Shown one piece after another: positions 7,163-16,389 of a stretch of DNA of 37,218 nucleotides; positions within the stretch are counted from its first letter, which is position 1, and the number at the start of each line of letters is the position of its first letter. This DNA is from Sandarakinorhabdus sp. AAP62 (GTDB lineage Bacteria; Pseudomonadota; Alphaproteobacteria; Sphingomonadales; Sphingomonadaceae): NCBI RefSeq assembly GCF_000331225.1, contig NZ_ANFY01000002.1, positions 1 through 37,218 of the forward strand. Reading direction: 5' to 3'. The notes below the pieces were generated by a model. The model did not search any database and had not been told where the DNA came from. It was given only the letters and a program-made list of their open reading frames with translations. Both the position numbers and the translations under genes were made by a program.

Positions 7163-8686
7163 TTAACCCGCCTTGGCCCAATATTCGTCCTTCAGCAGCC
7201 GCTTGTAGAGTTTGCCGGTGTCATGACGCGGTAGTTCGGCGCGGAAATCAATGCGTTTCGGGCATTTCACATGGGAAAGCCGGCTGCGGACATAGTCGAT
7301 CAGTTCGGCTTCCAGATCGGGCCCGGCCCTGGCCATGTCACGCGGCTGCACGACAGCGTGGACGGCTTCGCCCATCACCTCGTCCGGGATGCCGAACACC
7401 GCGACATCGGCCACTTCGGGATGCGAGATCAGCGTGTTTTCCGCCTCTTGCGGGTAGACATTGACGCCGCCGGAAATGATCATGAAAGCGGCGCGATCGG
7501 TAAGGAACAGATAGCCTTCCTCGTCGACACGGCCGATGTCGCCAAAGGTGGCTCCATGTTCGCCCATCACGCTGGCGGTCTTTTCGGGATCATTGTGGTA
7601 GCTGAAGTTGCCGCCGCCATGGAAGAAGATGCGGCCCACTTCATTGGGGCCGAGCCGGTTGCCATCATCATCGAGCACGCGGATTTCGCCCAAGATGGAT
7701 TTGCCGACACTGCCCGGCCGCGCCAGCCACTCCTGGGGCGAGATTGCGGTGAAGCCCGCGCCTTCGGTGGCGCTGTAATATTCGAAGATCACCGGGCCCC
7801 ACCAGGCGATCATGGCGTGCTTCACGTCCACCGGGCATGGCGCGGCGGCGTGGATGGCGACCTTCAGCGAGGAAAGATCATATTTCGCCCGCACATCATC
7901 GGGCAATTTCAGCATGCGCACGAACATGGTCGGCACCAGCTGGCTGTGGGTGATGTGGTGTTTTTCAACCAGCGCCAGATAGGCTTCGGGATCGAACTTC
8001 TCCATCACCACCACGGTGCCGCCGAACTTGTGCACGCTCATGCAGTAACGCAACGGGGCGGCATGATAGAGCGGTGCCGGCGACAGATATTTCATGCCCG
8101 GGGCGAACTGGTACAAGGCGGCCACCATCCCGGAAAGCGCATCGACCTGATCGATCGGGCCTTCCGGCAACGGCCCACGCACGCCCTTGGGCCGGCCGGT
8201 GGTGCCGCTGGAATAAAGCATGTCGCGGCCCGAACTTTCGTCGGCAATGCGGCTGGTGGGCAAATCGGCGATGGCCGCGGCAAAGCTGGTGCAGCCCGGC
8301 GCGCCGCCCCCGGTGCAGAACCGCGCCGATGGCGCCAGGCCGGGCGTGGCGGCCACGGCCACAGCGGCCAGGGCCGGCGAGCAGAAGATCGCCCTGGCCG
8401 CTGAATCCTGGGCGATGTAACCGGCCTCATCGGCGGTAAGCTTGGTGGACATCGCCACATAGATCAGCCCGGCGCGGGCCGCGGCCCAGCAGATCGGCAG
8501 GAAATCAATCTCGTTCAGCATCAGCACCGCGATGCTGTCGCCGCGCTGCAGGCCAAGGCTGCGCAGCAGATGGGCGATGCGGTTGGATTGCGCCTCCAGC
8601 CCGGCATAGGTCAGGGTTTCGCCGCTGCCAGCCATGATGATCGCCGGCGTATCGGGTTGGTTCGCGGCGTGATGGAACGGGTGCAT
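7163..8686 (-). CDS. AMP-dependent acyl-CoA synthetase/ligase
   Basis: 507-residue ANL-superfamily enzyme that adenylates a carboxylic acid and transfers it to CoA. The P-loop motif MLYSSGTTGRPKG is at about residues 157-168, the EYYSATEG adenine-binding motif near 305, the hinge region FGDIGRVDEEGYLFLTDR about 395-410, and the catalytic lysine in RHDTGKLYKR near the C-terminus. Length and motif spacing are those of a complete enzyme. It closely follows a membrane protein gene on the same strand (3 bp gap), probably co-transcribed. The substrate cannot be read; medium- or long-chain fatty acids, or aryl and terpenoid acids, are all possible. Confidence 0.9.
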   Translation of the reverse strand: MHPFHHAANQPDTPAIIMAGSGETLTYAGLEAQSNRIAHLLRSLGLQRGDSIAVLMLNEIDFLPICWAAARAGLIYVAMSTKLTADEAGYIAQDSAARAIFCSPALAAVAVAATPGLAPSARFCTGGGAPGCTSFAAAIADLPTSRIADESSGRDMLYSSGTTGRPKGVRGPLPEGPIDQVDALSGMVAALYQFAPGMKYLSPAPLYHAAPLRYCMSVHKFGGTVVVMEKFDPEAYLALVEKHHITHSQLVPTMFVRMLKLPDDVRAKYDLSSLKVAIHAAAPCPVDVKHAMIAWWGPVIFEYYSATEGAGFTAISPQEWLARPGSVGKSILGEIRVLDDDGNRLGPNEVGRIFFHGGGNFSYHNDPEKTASVMGEHGATFGDIGRVDEEGYLFLTDRAAFMIISGGVNVYPQEAENTLISHPEVADVAVFGIPDEVMGEAVHAVVQPRDMARAGPDLEAELIDYVRSRLSHVKCPKRIDFRAELPRHDTGKLYKRLLKDEYWAKAG

Positions 8687-8689
8687 GGT

Positions 8690-9322
8690 CTATCCCCTTG
8701 TGCGGTGACGGCGATCCCACCAGATGGCAACGGCCATCATGGCGGCAAACAGGCCGGCAAGGCCGGTGATGTTGATGGCAAGCTGCCCCCAACCCAACTT
8801 GCCGGCATCGATGAAATAATAGGGGTAGCTGCCGGTCTGGGCACCGACCAGCAGCGAAAACAGGCAGTAGGCCAGCGGCAGCGGCAGCACCGCCCACAGA
8901 TGCTGCCAGTGCAGCCGCGCCTGCGGCCGCAGCAACAGCCACCACAGCGGCCAGGCGATCGGCGCCACCACGTGGAAGATGAAATCGATGATGGCGCGCA
9001 GCAGCGTGGGCGGCGGGTTCAGCCCAGCGAGCAGCGTGTTGTAGACGATGCCCACCACGGCAATCCACGCGGCGCTGGCCGCCAGCAGCGCCGGGTGCGC
9101 CGGCCCGCGCGCCCGGCCAACAAGCGCGGCATGGCCGGCAATAAGTGCCACGGCGGTGTTGGACCAGATGGTGAACCAGCCGTAGAGCCGCTGCACTTCC
9201 TCGATCGGATCGCGGCCGCGCTCCACGACGTTCAGCCCGAACTGGGTGAGCAGCGCCATGCCGCACAGCAGGGCAACCGCGGTTGCCGCCATGCGCGACC
9301 TGCCTGTCAGCCATTGCTCCAT
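8690..9322 (-). CDS. Pr6Pr-type multi-pass membrane protein
   Basis: 210-residue integral membrane protein with about six hydrophobic segments. Recognisable stretches are GWFTIWSNTAVALIAGHAAL, DFIFHVVAPIAWPLWWLLLRP and PLPLAYCLFSLLVGAQTGSYPYYFID. The pattern of a first helix, FTIWSN, then HxxxP and YPYYFID matches the Pr6Pr family and its FAR-17a/AIG1 relatives, some of which in animals hydrolyse fatty-acid esters of hydroxy fatty acids. The ATG at 9322 is preferred; the open frame upstream to 9442 is not membrane-like. It lies 3 bp upstream of an acyl-CoA synthetase on the same strand, which makes a lipid-related role plausible but unproven. Confidence 0.75.
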   Translation of the reverse strand: MEQWLTGRSRMAATAVALLCGMALLTQFGLNVVERGRDPIEEVQRLYGWFTIWSNTAVALIAGHAALVGRARGPAHPALLAASAAWIAVVGIVYNTLLAGLNPPPTLLRAIIDFIFHVVAPIAWPLWWLLLRPQARLHWQHLWAVLPLPLAYCLFSLLVGAQTGSYPYYFIDAGKLGWGQLAINITGLAGLFAAMMAVAIWWDRRHRTRG

Positions 9323-9434
9323 GGCGACAATAGCTAGCGCACGCCGCGACGGCCGCAAAGCCTGTTGCGATAGGGGGGAATTGGCCTGCCTGCGAGGTTG
9401 CAGCAGCGGGCCCGACCAGCTAAAGCGGCGCTCT

Positions 9435-9761
9435 ATGTTCAAGCTCCCCGATCACAAAGACCGCGCCAAGACCGCCGCCGAAGCCCGCAAGGCCAAGCTG
9501 GAGAAATTCAAAGCCGCCGCGCCCAGCGAGGAAGCCATTGCAGCTGCTCGCGCCCGCGCCGAAAAGCGCGCCCAGAAAGAAGCCGAAGCCAAGCTCGCCC
9601 GCGCCGAACGCGCCCGCCAGCTGGCCGAGGAAAAGAAGCTGAAAGACGCCCAGCGCGAAAAGCAGGCCGAACAGCAGCGCCTGGAAGCCATTTCCCGCGA
9701 AGCCGCCCAGAAGGCCGCCCGCGACGCCCGCTACGCCGCCCGCAAGCAGCGCGTGCGCTAA
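9435..9761 (+). CDS. DUF6481 family small basic coiled-coil protein
   Basis: 108-residue highly charged protein (Lys, Ala, Glu, Arg-rich) beginning MFKLPDHKDRAKTAAEARKA and continuing as one long alpha-helix of KAxA and RAEKRAQKEAEAK repeats, ending YAARKQRVR. The N-terminal F-K-L-P-D motif followed by an Ala/Lys helix is what I recall for DUF6481 in sphingomonads. No catalytic motif is visible and the function is unknown. The ATG at 9435 is chosen because the upstream reading has no family likeness. It stands alone, divergent from the membrane protein gene and convergent with the CHAD gene (8 bp between stops). Confidence 0.75.
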   Translation: MFKLPDHKDRAKTAAEARKAKLEKFKAAAPSEEAIAAARARAEKRAQKEAEAKLARAERARQLAEEKKLKDAQREKQAEQQRLEAISREAAQKAARDARYAARKQRVR

Positions 9762-9769
9762 CCGGCTTG

Positions 9770-10627
9770 TCAGCGCCAGAACCGCGGCGCTGCCATCACC
9801 TGTTCGTGGGCCTTCCCGGCCTTCAGCAGCAACGCCGTGCGCTGTGCCATGCCGATCAATGCCGCCGCGCCGCGTGCACGGCTGCCGCCGATGCGGGCCA
9901 GTACCGCTTGCGCCACCGCCAGATCATTCAGCACGCCCAGAACATCCTGCAGCGGCAGCAGCGCCGCCATGAACCGCGCCTGCCGGCTGGCCGCCGGAAA
10001 CAGGCTGCCCAACAGTTCGCTGGCATGGCGCAGCCGCTTCACCCGCTTGCGCAGCTGGTGGCGAGCGGCATCATCGCCCGCCACCAGCGCCCGGCCAGCT
10101 TTCTTCACCTTGCGCCGGCAGCGTTCAAGCTGGCGCGCAGCATGAACGCGCGCCGCGCCTGCCGGCAAGGGCGGGTGCAGCACGAGCCATTCCGACAGGT
10201 CCCGCAGCATGGCCCGGGTGGGCGCGGCGCGCAGTACGGCCATGGCCTCGACGAAAGCCTCATCCCGCGCGGCTGACAGGCGATCGTGCAGCAGGCCCGG
10301 CTTGGCACGCGCCAGCAACACATCCAGATCGCGTACAGCCCCCAATGCGCCCGACAGGTCGCGCAGTCCTGCCGTCAGCGCTGGCTGTGGGCCAGTGAGG
10401 GGCTCGAACAGCCGTAGTGCCGATCGCAGTCGGCGCAGACTCACCCGCGTCTGGTGCAGGGATTCGCCAATTGGGGCCGCCAACAATTGTGCCTCATTGC
10501 GGCGATACTGGCCAAGGCAGCTGCCGAGCACGGCGCGCCAGACCGCATCATTCCCGCCCAGATCCAGCAGCCCTTCCCGATCGCGGCCCATTTGCTCTCG
10601 CCCCGCACGATTCGACGGGCCAAGCAT
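9770..10627 (-). CDS. CHAD domain protein
   Basis: 285-residue all-helical protein with two CHAD four-helix repeats. The first holds LHQTRVSLRRLRSALRLFEP (about residues 57-76), with the conserved His/Arg/Lys face that binds polyphosphate. The second holds RHQLRKRVKRLRHASELLG (about 190-208). The CYTH triphosphatase domain that often precedes CHAD is absent. CHAD proteins are recruited to polyphosphate granules. The first start is at 10627, 7 bp after the apt stop, so the gene is probably transcribed with apt; an internal Met at 10591 is an alternative start. Confidence 0.88.
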   Translation of the reverse strand: MLGPSNRAGREQMGRDREGLLDLGGNDAVWRAVLGSCLGQYRRNEAQLLAAPIGESLHQTRVSLRRLRSALRLFEPLTGPQPALTAGLRDLSGALGAVRDLDVLLARAKPGLLHDRLSAARDEAFVEAMAVLRAAPTRAMLRDLSEWLVLHPPLPAGAARVHAARQLERCRRKVKKAGRALVAGDDAARHQLRKRVKRLRHASELLGSLFPAASRQARFMAALLPLQDVLGVLNDLAVAQAVLARIGGSRARGAAALIGMAQRTALLLKAGKAHEQVMAAPRFWR

Positions 10628-10634
10628 AACCGGA

Positions 10635-11165
10635 TCAGTGGCCAGAAAATGCCATCAGACTATGGGGGGTGATGCCGGCGTCGCGCAGCCGCTGGGCACC
10701 ACCCAGATCGGGCAGATCGATGGCAAAGGCCGCCTCGTTCACCACTGCCCCTGCCCCGCGCAGCAATTGCGCGCCGGCCAGTGCGGTGCCGCCGGTGGCG
10801 ATGAGATCATCGACCAGGCAGACCCGGGCGCCTGCGCGCACGGCATCATCGTGCATCTCGATACGGTCGCTGCCATATTCCAGCGCATAGTTCACACCTG
10901 ATACTCGGCCCGGCAGCTTGTTCTGCTTCCTCAGCAGCACCAGCCCCACCCCCAGTTCGCGGGCGAGCGCCGCGCCAAAGATGAAGCCTCGCGCTTCGAT
11001 GCCGGCAATCAGGTCAGGCCTTGTGCCCAGGTTCGCCGCCATGCGCGTGATGCTGGCGGCAAAGCCAGGCCCGTCCAGCAGCAGCGTGGTGATGTCACGG
11101 AACATGATCCCCGGCTTGGGGTAATCGGGAATCGTGCGCACCAGCGCCTTCAGATCGTCATTCAC
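10635..11165 (-). CDS. apt: Adenine phosphoribosyltransferase
   Basis: 176-residue purine-salvage enzyme making AMP from adenine and PRPP. Family motifs include [18 protein letters not shown] at the N-terminus, [18 protein letters not shown] and the PRPP-binding [18 protein letters not shown] at 11165 ([19 protein letters not shown]) gives the normal length; upstream codons would run through a terminator-like hairpin and have no family likeness. The neighbouring CHAD gene follows with a 7-bp gap. The gene is downstream of the petABC operon but separated by a strong hairpin. Confidence 0.95.
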   Translation of the reverse strand: MNDDLKALVRTIPDYPKPGIMFRDITTLLLDGPGFAASITRMAANLGTRPDLIAGIEARGFIFGAALARELGVGLVLLRKQNKLPGRVSGVNYALEYGSDRIEMHDDAVRAGARVCLVDDLIATGGTALAGAQLLRGAGAVVNEAAFAIDLPDLGGAQRLRDAGITPHSLMAFSGH

Positions 11166-11189
11166 TGTCGAGGCCCCCTTGAAACGCGA

Positions 11190-11221
11190 GGAGGCGGCCA
11201 TCCGGGTGGATGACCGCCTCC
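11190..11221 (-). terminator. Hairpin after petC, probable terminator of the pet operon
   Basis: GGAGGCGGCCATCC (11190-11203) pairs with GGATGACCGCCTCC (11208-11221). The single irregular pair becomes a G-U wobble in the minus-strand RNA, giving a 14-bp stem with a 4-nt loop 22 bases after the petC stop. No strong U-tract follows (GUUUC), so termination may be partial. Confidence 0.6.
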
Positions 11222-11242
11222 CTGCAATCGGATGATGGCTGA

Positions 11243-12061
11243 TCAGGCCTTCTTCACGTCGGCCCACACCTTGCGGTACGACAGATAGCCAAGGCCGGTC
11301 ATGATGATCAGGAACAGGATCACCGCAACGCCGGTTTCCTTGCGGTTTTCCAGCTTGGGTTCCGCCGTCCAGGTCAGGAAGGCGGTTACGTCCTTCGCAT
11401 ATTGGTCGGTGGTCGCCGCGGTCCCGTCAGCATAAGTCACCTGGCCGTCGGCCGCGAGCGGCGGCGGCATGGCAATGTTGATGCTGTGGAAATAGGGATT
11501 GTAATAGCTGGTTTCCGGCTTGTTCCAGCCCTTCGGAACATCATCGGAATAACCGGTGAGCAGCGAATAGACATAGTTCACGCCATCGTGGCGCGCCTTG
11601 GTCATCAGCGACAGATCGGGCGGGTTGGCACCGTTCTGCGCCGCACGGGCGGCCGCTTCGTTGGCATAGACCAGCGGGAACTTGTCCGCACCGGTCGCCT
11701 TGCGGGTGGTGGGTTCGCCATTGGAATCGATGGTCGCAACCTCATACTCCGCCGCGATCGTCTTGATCTGGGCTTCGGTGTAGCCAAGATCGGCGAGATC
11801 GCGGAAGGCGACGCGGTTGATCGAATGGCAGGCCGAGCAGACTTCCTTGTAAACCTGGAAGCCGCGCTGCAGCTGGGCACGATCAAACGTGCCGAAGATG
11901 CCCAGATTGCCGGGGCCGTTGTGGGCCCAGACCATCTGCTTGGGATGCTTGTGAAGCTCTTCGGCCATGTTGGGCGCCTCGGCCTCACGGGGTTGCACGG
12001 CACCCCAGAGGACGTTGAGGACGAACAGCAGGCCGACGGCAAGTGCGCCGAGACGGATCAT
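11243..12061 (-). CDS. petC: Ubiquinol-cytochrome c reductase cytochrome c1 subunit
   Basis: 272-residue cytochrome c1 of the bc1 complex (complex III). An N-terminal hydrophobic segment (residues 5-22) acts as signal, the haem c site is VCSACHS at about 74-80, and the soluble domain contains the c1-type NPPDLS and [13 protein letters not shown] motifs. [14 protein letters not shown] carries the Met that is the likely axial ligand. One C-terminal membrane helix ([19 protein letters not shown]) anchors it with a basic tail. It is the last gene of petA-petB-petC; the ATG lies 12 bp after the petB stop. Confidence 0.96.
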   Translation of the reverse strand: MIRLGALAVGLLFVLNVLWGAVQPREAEAPNMAEELHKHPKQMVWAHNGPGNLGIFGTFDRAQLQRGFQVYKEVCSACHSINRVAFRDLADLGYTEAQIKTIAAEYEVATIDSNGEPTTRKATGADKFPLVYANEAAARAAQNGANPPDLSLMTKARHDGVNYVYSLLTGYSDDVPKGWNKPETSYYNPYFHSINIAMPPPLAADGQVTYADGTAATTDQYAKDVTAFLTWTAEPKLENRKETGVAVILFLIIMTGLGYLSYRKVWADVKKA

Positions 12062-12073
12062 CAGATCAGCTCC

Positions 12074-13369
12074 TTATTCGGCCGGCTGTGCGACAGGCGC
12101 ACCGCCACCGGTCTTGCCGTACTTGGCCAGCACCGCTTCCGAAATGGAATTCGGCAGCGGCGAGGTCTTCTCCAGCTTGGAGACGATCGGCAGGATGATG
12201 AGGAAATGGGCGAAATAATAGGCAGTGAGCACCTGGCTCAGCCGCACCCACGGTTCATGCGCCGGCTTGCCGCCGCACACGCCCAGGCCCAGCGCCACGG
12301 CGACGAACACCCAGAACAGGATGCGCGACAGCGGGCGATAGTTGTTGGAACGCACCGGCGACTGATCGAGCCAGGGCAGCACGAACAGCAGCAGGATCGA
12401 GGCGAACATGCCGATCACGCCCCACAGCTTGGCCGGCACACCGAGGAAATCGGACGTGAAGGCGCGCAGGATGGCGTAGAAGGGCCAGAAATACCATTCC
12501 GGCACGATCAGCGCGGGCGTCGAGAGCGGGTTGGCCGGGATATAATTGTCCGGCTCGCCCAGGCTGTTCGGCATGAAGAAGACGAAGGCCGCAAAGACGA
12601 TCAGATAGACGCCCAGGCCCACGAAATCCTTCGCGGTGTAATAGGGGTGGAACGGCACGGTATCGGCTTCCGACTTCACGTCCACACCGGTCGGGTTGTT
12701 GGAACCCGGGATGTGCAGCGCCCAGACGTGCAGGATGATCACCCCGAACGTCACGAACGGCAGCAGATAATGCAGCGAGAAGAAACGGTTCAGCGTGGCA
12801 TTGTCGGGCGAGAAGCCGCCCAGCAACCACGTCTGGATCGACGGGCCCACAACCGGCAGCGCCGAGAACAGGCCGGTGATGACCTGCGCGCCCCAGAAGC
12901 TCATCTGGCCCCAGACCAGCACATAGCCCATGAACGCAGTGGCCATCATCAACAGGAAGATGACAAGGCCCAGCATCCACAGCACTTCGCGCGGCGGCTT
13001 GTAGGACCCGTAATAGAGGCCACGGAAGATGTGGATGTAGACGACGCCGAAGAAGAAGCTGGCACCAACGGCGTGCATGTAGCGGATCATCCAGCCGCCG
13101 TTGACGTCGCGCATGATGTGCTCGACCGAGTCAAAGGCGACGCGGGTATCGGCGGCGAAATGCATGGCCAGCACCACGCCGGTGATGATCTGGATCACCA
13201 GCGCCACGCCGGCGAGCACGCCGAAATTGTAGAAGGCGTTCAGGTTCTTGGGCGTCGGATAGCCCGGCCCGAGAGCGCCATAGACGAAACGGGCGAGCGG
13301 CAGGCGCTCGTCCATCCACTGGCCGACGGCCGACGTCGGCTGATATTGCTTGGCCCAGGGAAAGCTCAT
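12074..13369 (-). CDS. petB: Cytochrome b subunit of the bc1 complex
   Basis: 431-residue polytopic cytochrome b with eight transmembrane helices and two haem b groups. The haem-ligating His residues lie in VVLAMHF / [10 protein letters not shown] on helix B and SLHYLLPF / ILHVWALH on helix D. The Qo-site PEWY motif is present in [17 protein letters not shown]. The C-terminal extension (after about residue 410) is Gly, Ala and Pro-rich. Genes either side encode Rieske and c1 subunits, giving the canonical alphaproteobacterial order. Confidence 0.97.
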   Translation of the reverse strand: MSFPWAKQYQPTSAVGQWMDERLPLARFVYGALGPGYPTPKNLNAFYNFGVLAGVALVIQIITGVVLAMHFAADTRVAFDSVEHIMRDVNGGWMIRYMHAVGASFFFGVVYIHIFRGLYYGSYKPPREVLWMLGLVIFLLMMATAFMGYVLVWGQMSFWGAQVITGLFSALPVVGPSIQTWLLGGFSPDNATLNRFFSLHYLLPFVTFGVIILHVWALHIPGSNNPTGVDVKSEADTVPFHPYYTAKDFVGLGVYLIVFAAFVFFMPNSLGEPDNYIPANPLSTPALIVPEWYFWPFYAILRAFTSDFLGVPAKLWGVIGMFASILLLFVLPWLDQSPVRSNNYRPLSRILFWVFVAVALGLGVCGGKPAHEPWVRLSQVLTAYYFAHFLIILPIVSKLEKTSPLPNSISEAVLAKYGKTGGGAPVAQPAE

Positions 13370-13380
13370 GGTTCTGCTCC

Positions 13381-13947
13381 TCAGCCGATGGTCACAGCGG
13401 TGGGCGACTTGAACGTGTAGGGCGGCACTTCCAGATTCTTGGGCGCCGGGCCCTTCCGGATGCGCGCGGCGGCATCATAGTGCGAGCCGTGGCAAGGGCA
13501 GAAATAGCCGCCGAAATCGCCCTTGGCTTCGCCTTCCGCCGCGCCCAGCGGCACGCAGCCGAGGTGGGTGCACACGCCCAGCGTGATCAGCCACTGTTCA
13601 TTGCCGGGCTTGGTGCGATCGGCCAGCGACTGCGGGTCGCGCAGCGAGGCAACATCCACCTTGTTCGATTCGGCGATCTCTTCCGGCGTCAGGTGCCGGG
13701 CAAAGATCGGCTTGCCGCGCCATGCAGCCTTGATGGCCTGGCCGGGCTGCAATGCCGACAGATCGAGATCGACCGACGCCAAGGCCAACACGTCGGCCGA
13801 CGGGTTCATCTGGTTGACCAGCGACCATGCCACCGGCACCACGCCGGCACCGGCAAAGGCAGCCGTTGCCACATAGAGGAAATCGCGGCGACGCTCGCCA
13901 CCGGGTTCCAGATTATCGGCAGTCGCCTGCCGCACTTCGCTCGCCAT
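13381..13947 (-). CDS. petA: Rieske iron-sulfur subunit of the bc1 complex
   Basis: 188-residue Rieske protein. The N-terminal [20 protein letters not shown] is a Tat-type signal anchor, then a hinge ([16 protein letters not shown]). The 2Fe-2S binding loops are CTHLGC and CPCHGSHYD, with two Cys and two His ligands. The ATG at 13947 follows a strong GGAAGGGG ribosome-binding sequence; the longer reading frame upstream lacks one. First gene of the petABC operon, divergent from hemF across a 215-bp region. Confidence 0.96.
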   Translation of the reverse strand: MASEVRQATADNLEPGGERRRDFLYVATAAFAGAGVVPVAWSLVNQMNPSADVLALASVDLDLSALQPGQAIKAAWRGKPIFARHLTPEEIAESNKVDVASLRDPQSLADRTKPGNEQWLITLGVCTHLGCVPLGAAEGEAKGDFGGYFCPCHGSHYDAAARIRKGPAPKNLEVPPYTFKSPTAVTIG

Positions 13948-14009
13948 CGTGCCCCTTCCGGAATATGATGCATGGCGTGCAAGCCCACAGCCTGCCCGCA
14001 TGGTGCGCC

Positions 14010-14038
14010 GGGATAGACAAGCAAATGCCGCAACGCAA
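14010..14038 (-). promoter_or_regulatory. Candidate promoter of petABC
   Basis: Minus-strand -35 TTGCGT (14038-14033), 17-bp spacer, -10 TATCCC (14015-14010), about 60 bp before the petA ATG. It fits loose alphaproteobacterial housekeeping promoters but matches consensus only partly. Confidence 0.3.
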
Positions 14039-14068
14039 CGTAGAAAAGGGCCGCAGACATCGGACATT

Positions 14069-14097
14069 TTGGCGCGGATATGACAATCCGGTAATAT
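14069..14097 (+). promoter_or_regulatory. Candidate promoter of hemF
   Basis: TTGGCG (14069-14074), exactly 17 bp spacer, TATA-type TAATAT (14092-14097). The predicted start near 14104 would leave a leader of about 58 nt before hemF. It lies in the shared divergent region with petA, so an oxygen- or redox-responsive regulator could act on both; no clear operator was seen. Confidence 0.5.
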
Positions 14098-14162
14098 TCT
14101 TGCGCGCACCCTGCCTGCCGTGGGGGGTTTCGCCGGCCGGCAAGCCTGTCTAAAGACTGGCC

Positions 14163-15017
14163 ATGATCGAGCTTGATGACCAGCAGAAGGCCGCCCAGGC
14201 CTGGTTCCGTTCCCTGCGTGACAGCATCTGGGCGATGCTGGAGCAGCTGGAAGATGAATCGACCCTGCCCGGCGACGCCGGTCGCTTCGAAAAGCGGGTG
14301 TGGCAGCGCACCGATCATTCCGGTGGCGATGGTGGCGGCGGCGAGATGGGCATCATGAAGGGCCGGCTGTTCGAAAAGGCCGGCGTCAACATCTCCACAG
14401 TCTATGGCGAGTTCAACCCGGACTTTGCCAAGCAGATCAACGGCGCCGCCGAGGATCCGCGCTTCTTTGCCACCGGCATCAGCCTCGTGATCCACCCGGC
14501 CAACCCGCTGGTGCCGGCCGTGCACATGAACACCCGGATGCTGGTGACGACCAAGCGCTGGTTCGGCGGCGGCGTTGACCTCAACCCAGCCCTGCCCGAC
14601 GCGGATGAGACGGCGACCTTCCACGCCGCGGTGAAGGCCACCTGCGACCGCCATCACCCCGATTATTACCCGGCCCATTCGAAGTGGGCGGAAGAATATT
14701 TCTGGGTGCCCCACCGCAACCGCCATCGCGGCGTGGGCGGCATCTTCTATGATCATCTCAACAGCGGCGACTGGGCCGCCGATTTCGCCTACACGCAGGA
14801 TGTCGGCCGCTGCTTCCTCGAAACCTATCCCAGGCTGGTGCGCGCCAAGATGCACCAGAACTTCACCGAGGAACAGCGCATCGCCCAGCTGAAGTATCGC
14901 GGCCTCTATGCCGAGTTCAACCTCGTCTATGACCGCGGCACCACCTTTGGCCTGAAGACCGGCGGCAACACCGATGCCATATTGATGAGCCTGCCGCCGC
15001 TCGCGATCTGGGAATGA
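14163..15017 (+). CDS. hemF: Oxygen-dependent coproporphyrinogen III oxidase
   Basis: 284-residue cytosolic enzyme converting coproporphyrinogen III to protoporphyrinogen IX with O2. Motifs include GGGGEMGIMKGRLFEKAGVN, HPANPLVPAVHMNTRML, KRWFGGGVDLNP, EEYFWVPHRNRHRGVGGIFYD and YAEFNLVYDRGTTFGLKTGG, covering the conserved His and the dimer core. Complete length. The following GNAT gene overlaps by ATGA. Placement opposite petABC links haem supply to cytochrome assembly. Confidence 0.97.
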   Translation: MIELDDQQKAAQAWFRSLRDSIWAMLEQLEDESTLPGDAGRFEKRVWQRTDHSGGDGGGGEMGIMKGRLFEKAGVNISTVYGEFNPDFAKQINGAAEDPRFFATGISLVIHPANPLVPAVHMNTRMLVTTKRWFGGGVDLNPALPDADETATFHAAVKATCDRHHPDYYPAHSKWAEEYFWVPHRNRHRGVGGIFYDHLNSGDWAADFAYTQDVGRCFLETYPRLVRAKMHQNFTEEQRIAQLKYRGLYAEFNLVYDRGTTFGLKTGGNTDAILMSLPPLAIWE

Positions 15018-15634
15018 GCGAGCGTCAAGGTGGCGGCTCGATGGTGGCATCGCGGGTGATCGCGGTGCCGGCCGGGCAGATCGCCACCATCGTCACCTGC
15101 CTGGAAATGACCGCGCCCCCGGTGCCGTCCGTGCCGGTCAAATCCGCGCTGAAGCTGGAGCACTGGACCGCGCCCTTCGATCTGGCCCGTTATCGCGCCT
15201 TGTTCCGGGCCATTGGCCAGAACTGGCTATGGCGTGGGCGGCTTGTGCTGGATGATGATGCGCTGGCCGCCACGCTGGGCGCACCCTCACTGGAAGTGCA
15301 TGTCGCCACTCGGCGCGATGGCACGCCGCAAGGCCTGCTGGAACTGGATTTCAGCGGCGACGGCGAATGCGAACTGGCCTATTTCGGCCTGGTGCCAGAA
15401 CTGACCGGGCGCGGCCATGGCGCCTGGCTGATGGGCCATGCGCTGAAGCGAGCATGGAAGGACGGCATCAGCCGCGTCTGGGTGCACACCTGCGATCTCG
15501 ATCACCCCGGCGCACTGGGCTTCTACCAGCGTCATGGCTTCCGCCCCTATGAGCGACTGGTGGAGATTTACGATGACCCGCGCGCCAGCGGGCTTTATCC
15601 GGCTGATACGGCGCCGACGGTGCCGCTGCTGTAG
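15014..15634 (+). CDS. GNAT family N-acetyltransferase
   Basis: 206-residue acetyltransferase. The acetyl-CoA pyrophosphate loop is GRGHGAWLMGHAL (about residue 132), preceded by the beta-4 strand ELAYFGLVPEL and followed by DHPGALGFYQRHGFRPY, the usual C-terminal GNAT signature. The first 50 residues have no clear likeness to the domain. The start ATG overlaps the hemF stop, so it is translated from the same message. The substrate is unknown; the hemF-GNAT pairing does not by itself show a role in haem metabolism. Confidence 0.85.
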   Translation: MSERQGGGSMVASRVIAVPAGQIATIVTCLEMTAPPVPSVPVKSALKLEHWTAPFDLARYRALFRAIGQNWLWRGRLVLDDDALAATLGAPSLEVHVATRRDGTPQGLLELDFSGDGECELAYFGLVPELTGRGHGAWLMGHALKRAWKDGISRVWVHTCDLDHPGALGFYQRHGFRPYERLVEIYDDPRASGLYPADTAPTVPLL

Positions 15635-15655
15635 CCCGCGCACGAGGCGTTCGAA

Positions 15656-16366
15656 CTATCGGGGCGGTGCGGCCAGTTGCCGATAGGCCACGGCACTGGC
15701 GCCGCCAACACCGATGGTGACGAGGCAATTGCCGATGGCCGGCACCAGCGCGTGCAGGAAGCGCCCCACCGCAGCCAATCCGCTGGTGCGCGCCACCACG
15801 TCCAGCGCGGCACCTGCGCCTTCGGCCAATATGCCAATGCCGATCACGCCGAACAGGCCCAGCACCAGGAACAGGGTGAGCTGCAGGCCCTGCCCTTCGC
15901 TCAAGGCCCAGCTGCGGCGCAACAGGGCCAAGGGGGTGCCAGCTTCGGCAACGGCGACCGCGCCCGACAGGAACAGTAGCCGGGCAAACAGCCACAGGCC
16001 GGGCACGATCAGCAGCAGGACGCCAAGCCCCACGGGCAGCGAGCCCAGCAGTTGCGCCGCTGCATAAGCCGGAAAAGCCGCAAGCGCTGCGGCCAGCGCC
16101 TCACGAGGCGTGGCATTGCCGCGCAAGACCAGATGGGTGGCGGCCAACTGGCCAAAGGCGGCGATCAGGCTGGGCACCGCCAGTCGCCACAGCAATTGCT
16201 GGTTGCTGATCGCTTCCAGGCTGGCGGGCGCCGGCGGGCCGAACAGCTCGATGGCAACCGCCGGCAGCAGCGCAAACGGCGCCACCAGGAAAAACAGCCG
16301 CGGCAGATCGGCACGCAGCGTGCCCGACATCGCATCCCAGAGAGCGGCTGCCGACAGACGTTGCAT
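15656..16366 (-). CDS. Multi-pass membrane protein of unknown function
   Basis: 236-residue hydrophobic protein with about five or six membrane helices (PRLFFLVAPFALLPAVAIEL, GVLLLIVPGLWLFARLLFL, GLQLTLFLVLGLFGVIGIGI). The segment FARLLFLSGAVAVAEAGTPLALLRRSWALSEGQ is typical of the glycerophosphodiesterase-membrane-domain and YIP1-like integral proteins, in which an aromatic-rich cytosolic turn precedes a LLRRSW-type helix. No catalytic residues are evident. It begins 23 bp after the grxD stop on the same strand and is probably the last gene of that transcript. Confidence 0.7.
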   Translation of the reverse strand: MQRLSAAALWDAMSGTLRADLPRLFFLVAPFALLPAVAIELFGPPAPASLEAISNQQLLWRLAVPSLIAAFGQLAATHLVLRGNATPREALAAALAAFPAYAAAQLLGSLPVGLGVLLLIVPGLWLFARLLFLSGAVAVAEAGTPLALLRRSWALSEGQGLQLTLFLVLGLFGVIGIGILAEGAGAALDVVARTSGLAAVGRFLHALVPAIGNCLVTIGVGGASAVAYRQLAAPPR

Positions 16367-16389
16367 GGTCGGCCCCGTTCCGAGCCAGA

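Noticed and set aside
7155-7170. CGGG/CCCG hairpin at the end of the acyl-CoA synthetase gene
   Set aside because: Four-base stem without a U-run; not distinguishable from chance.
11402-13420. Plus-strand open frame of 672 codons
   Set aside because: It is antisense to petC and petB; the product is rich in His, Arg and Gln, as expected for a shadow of membrane protein codons.
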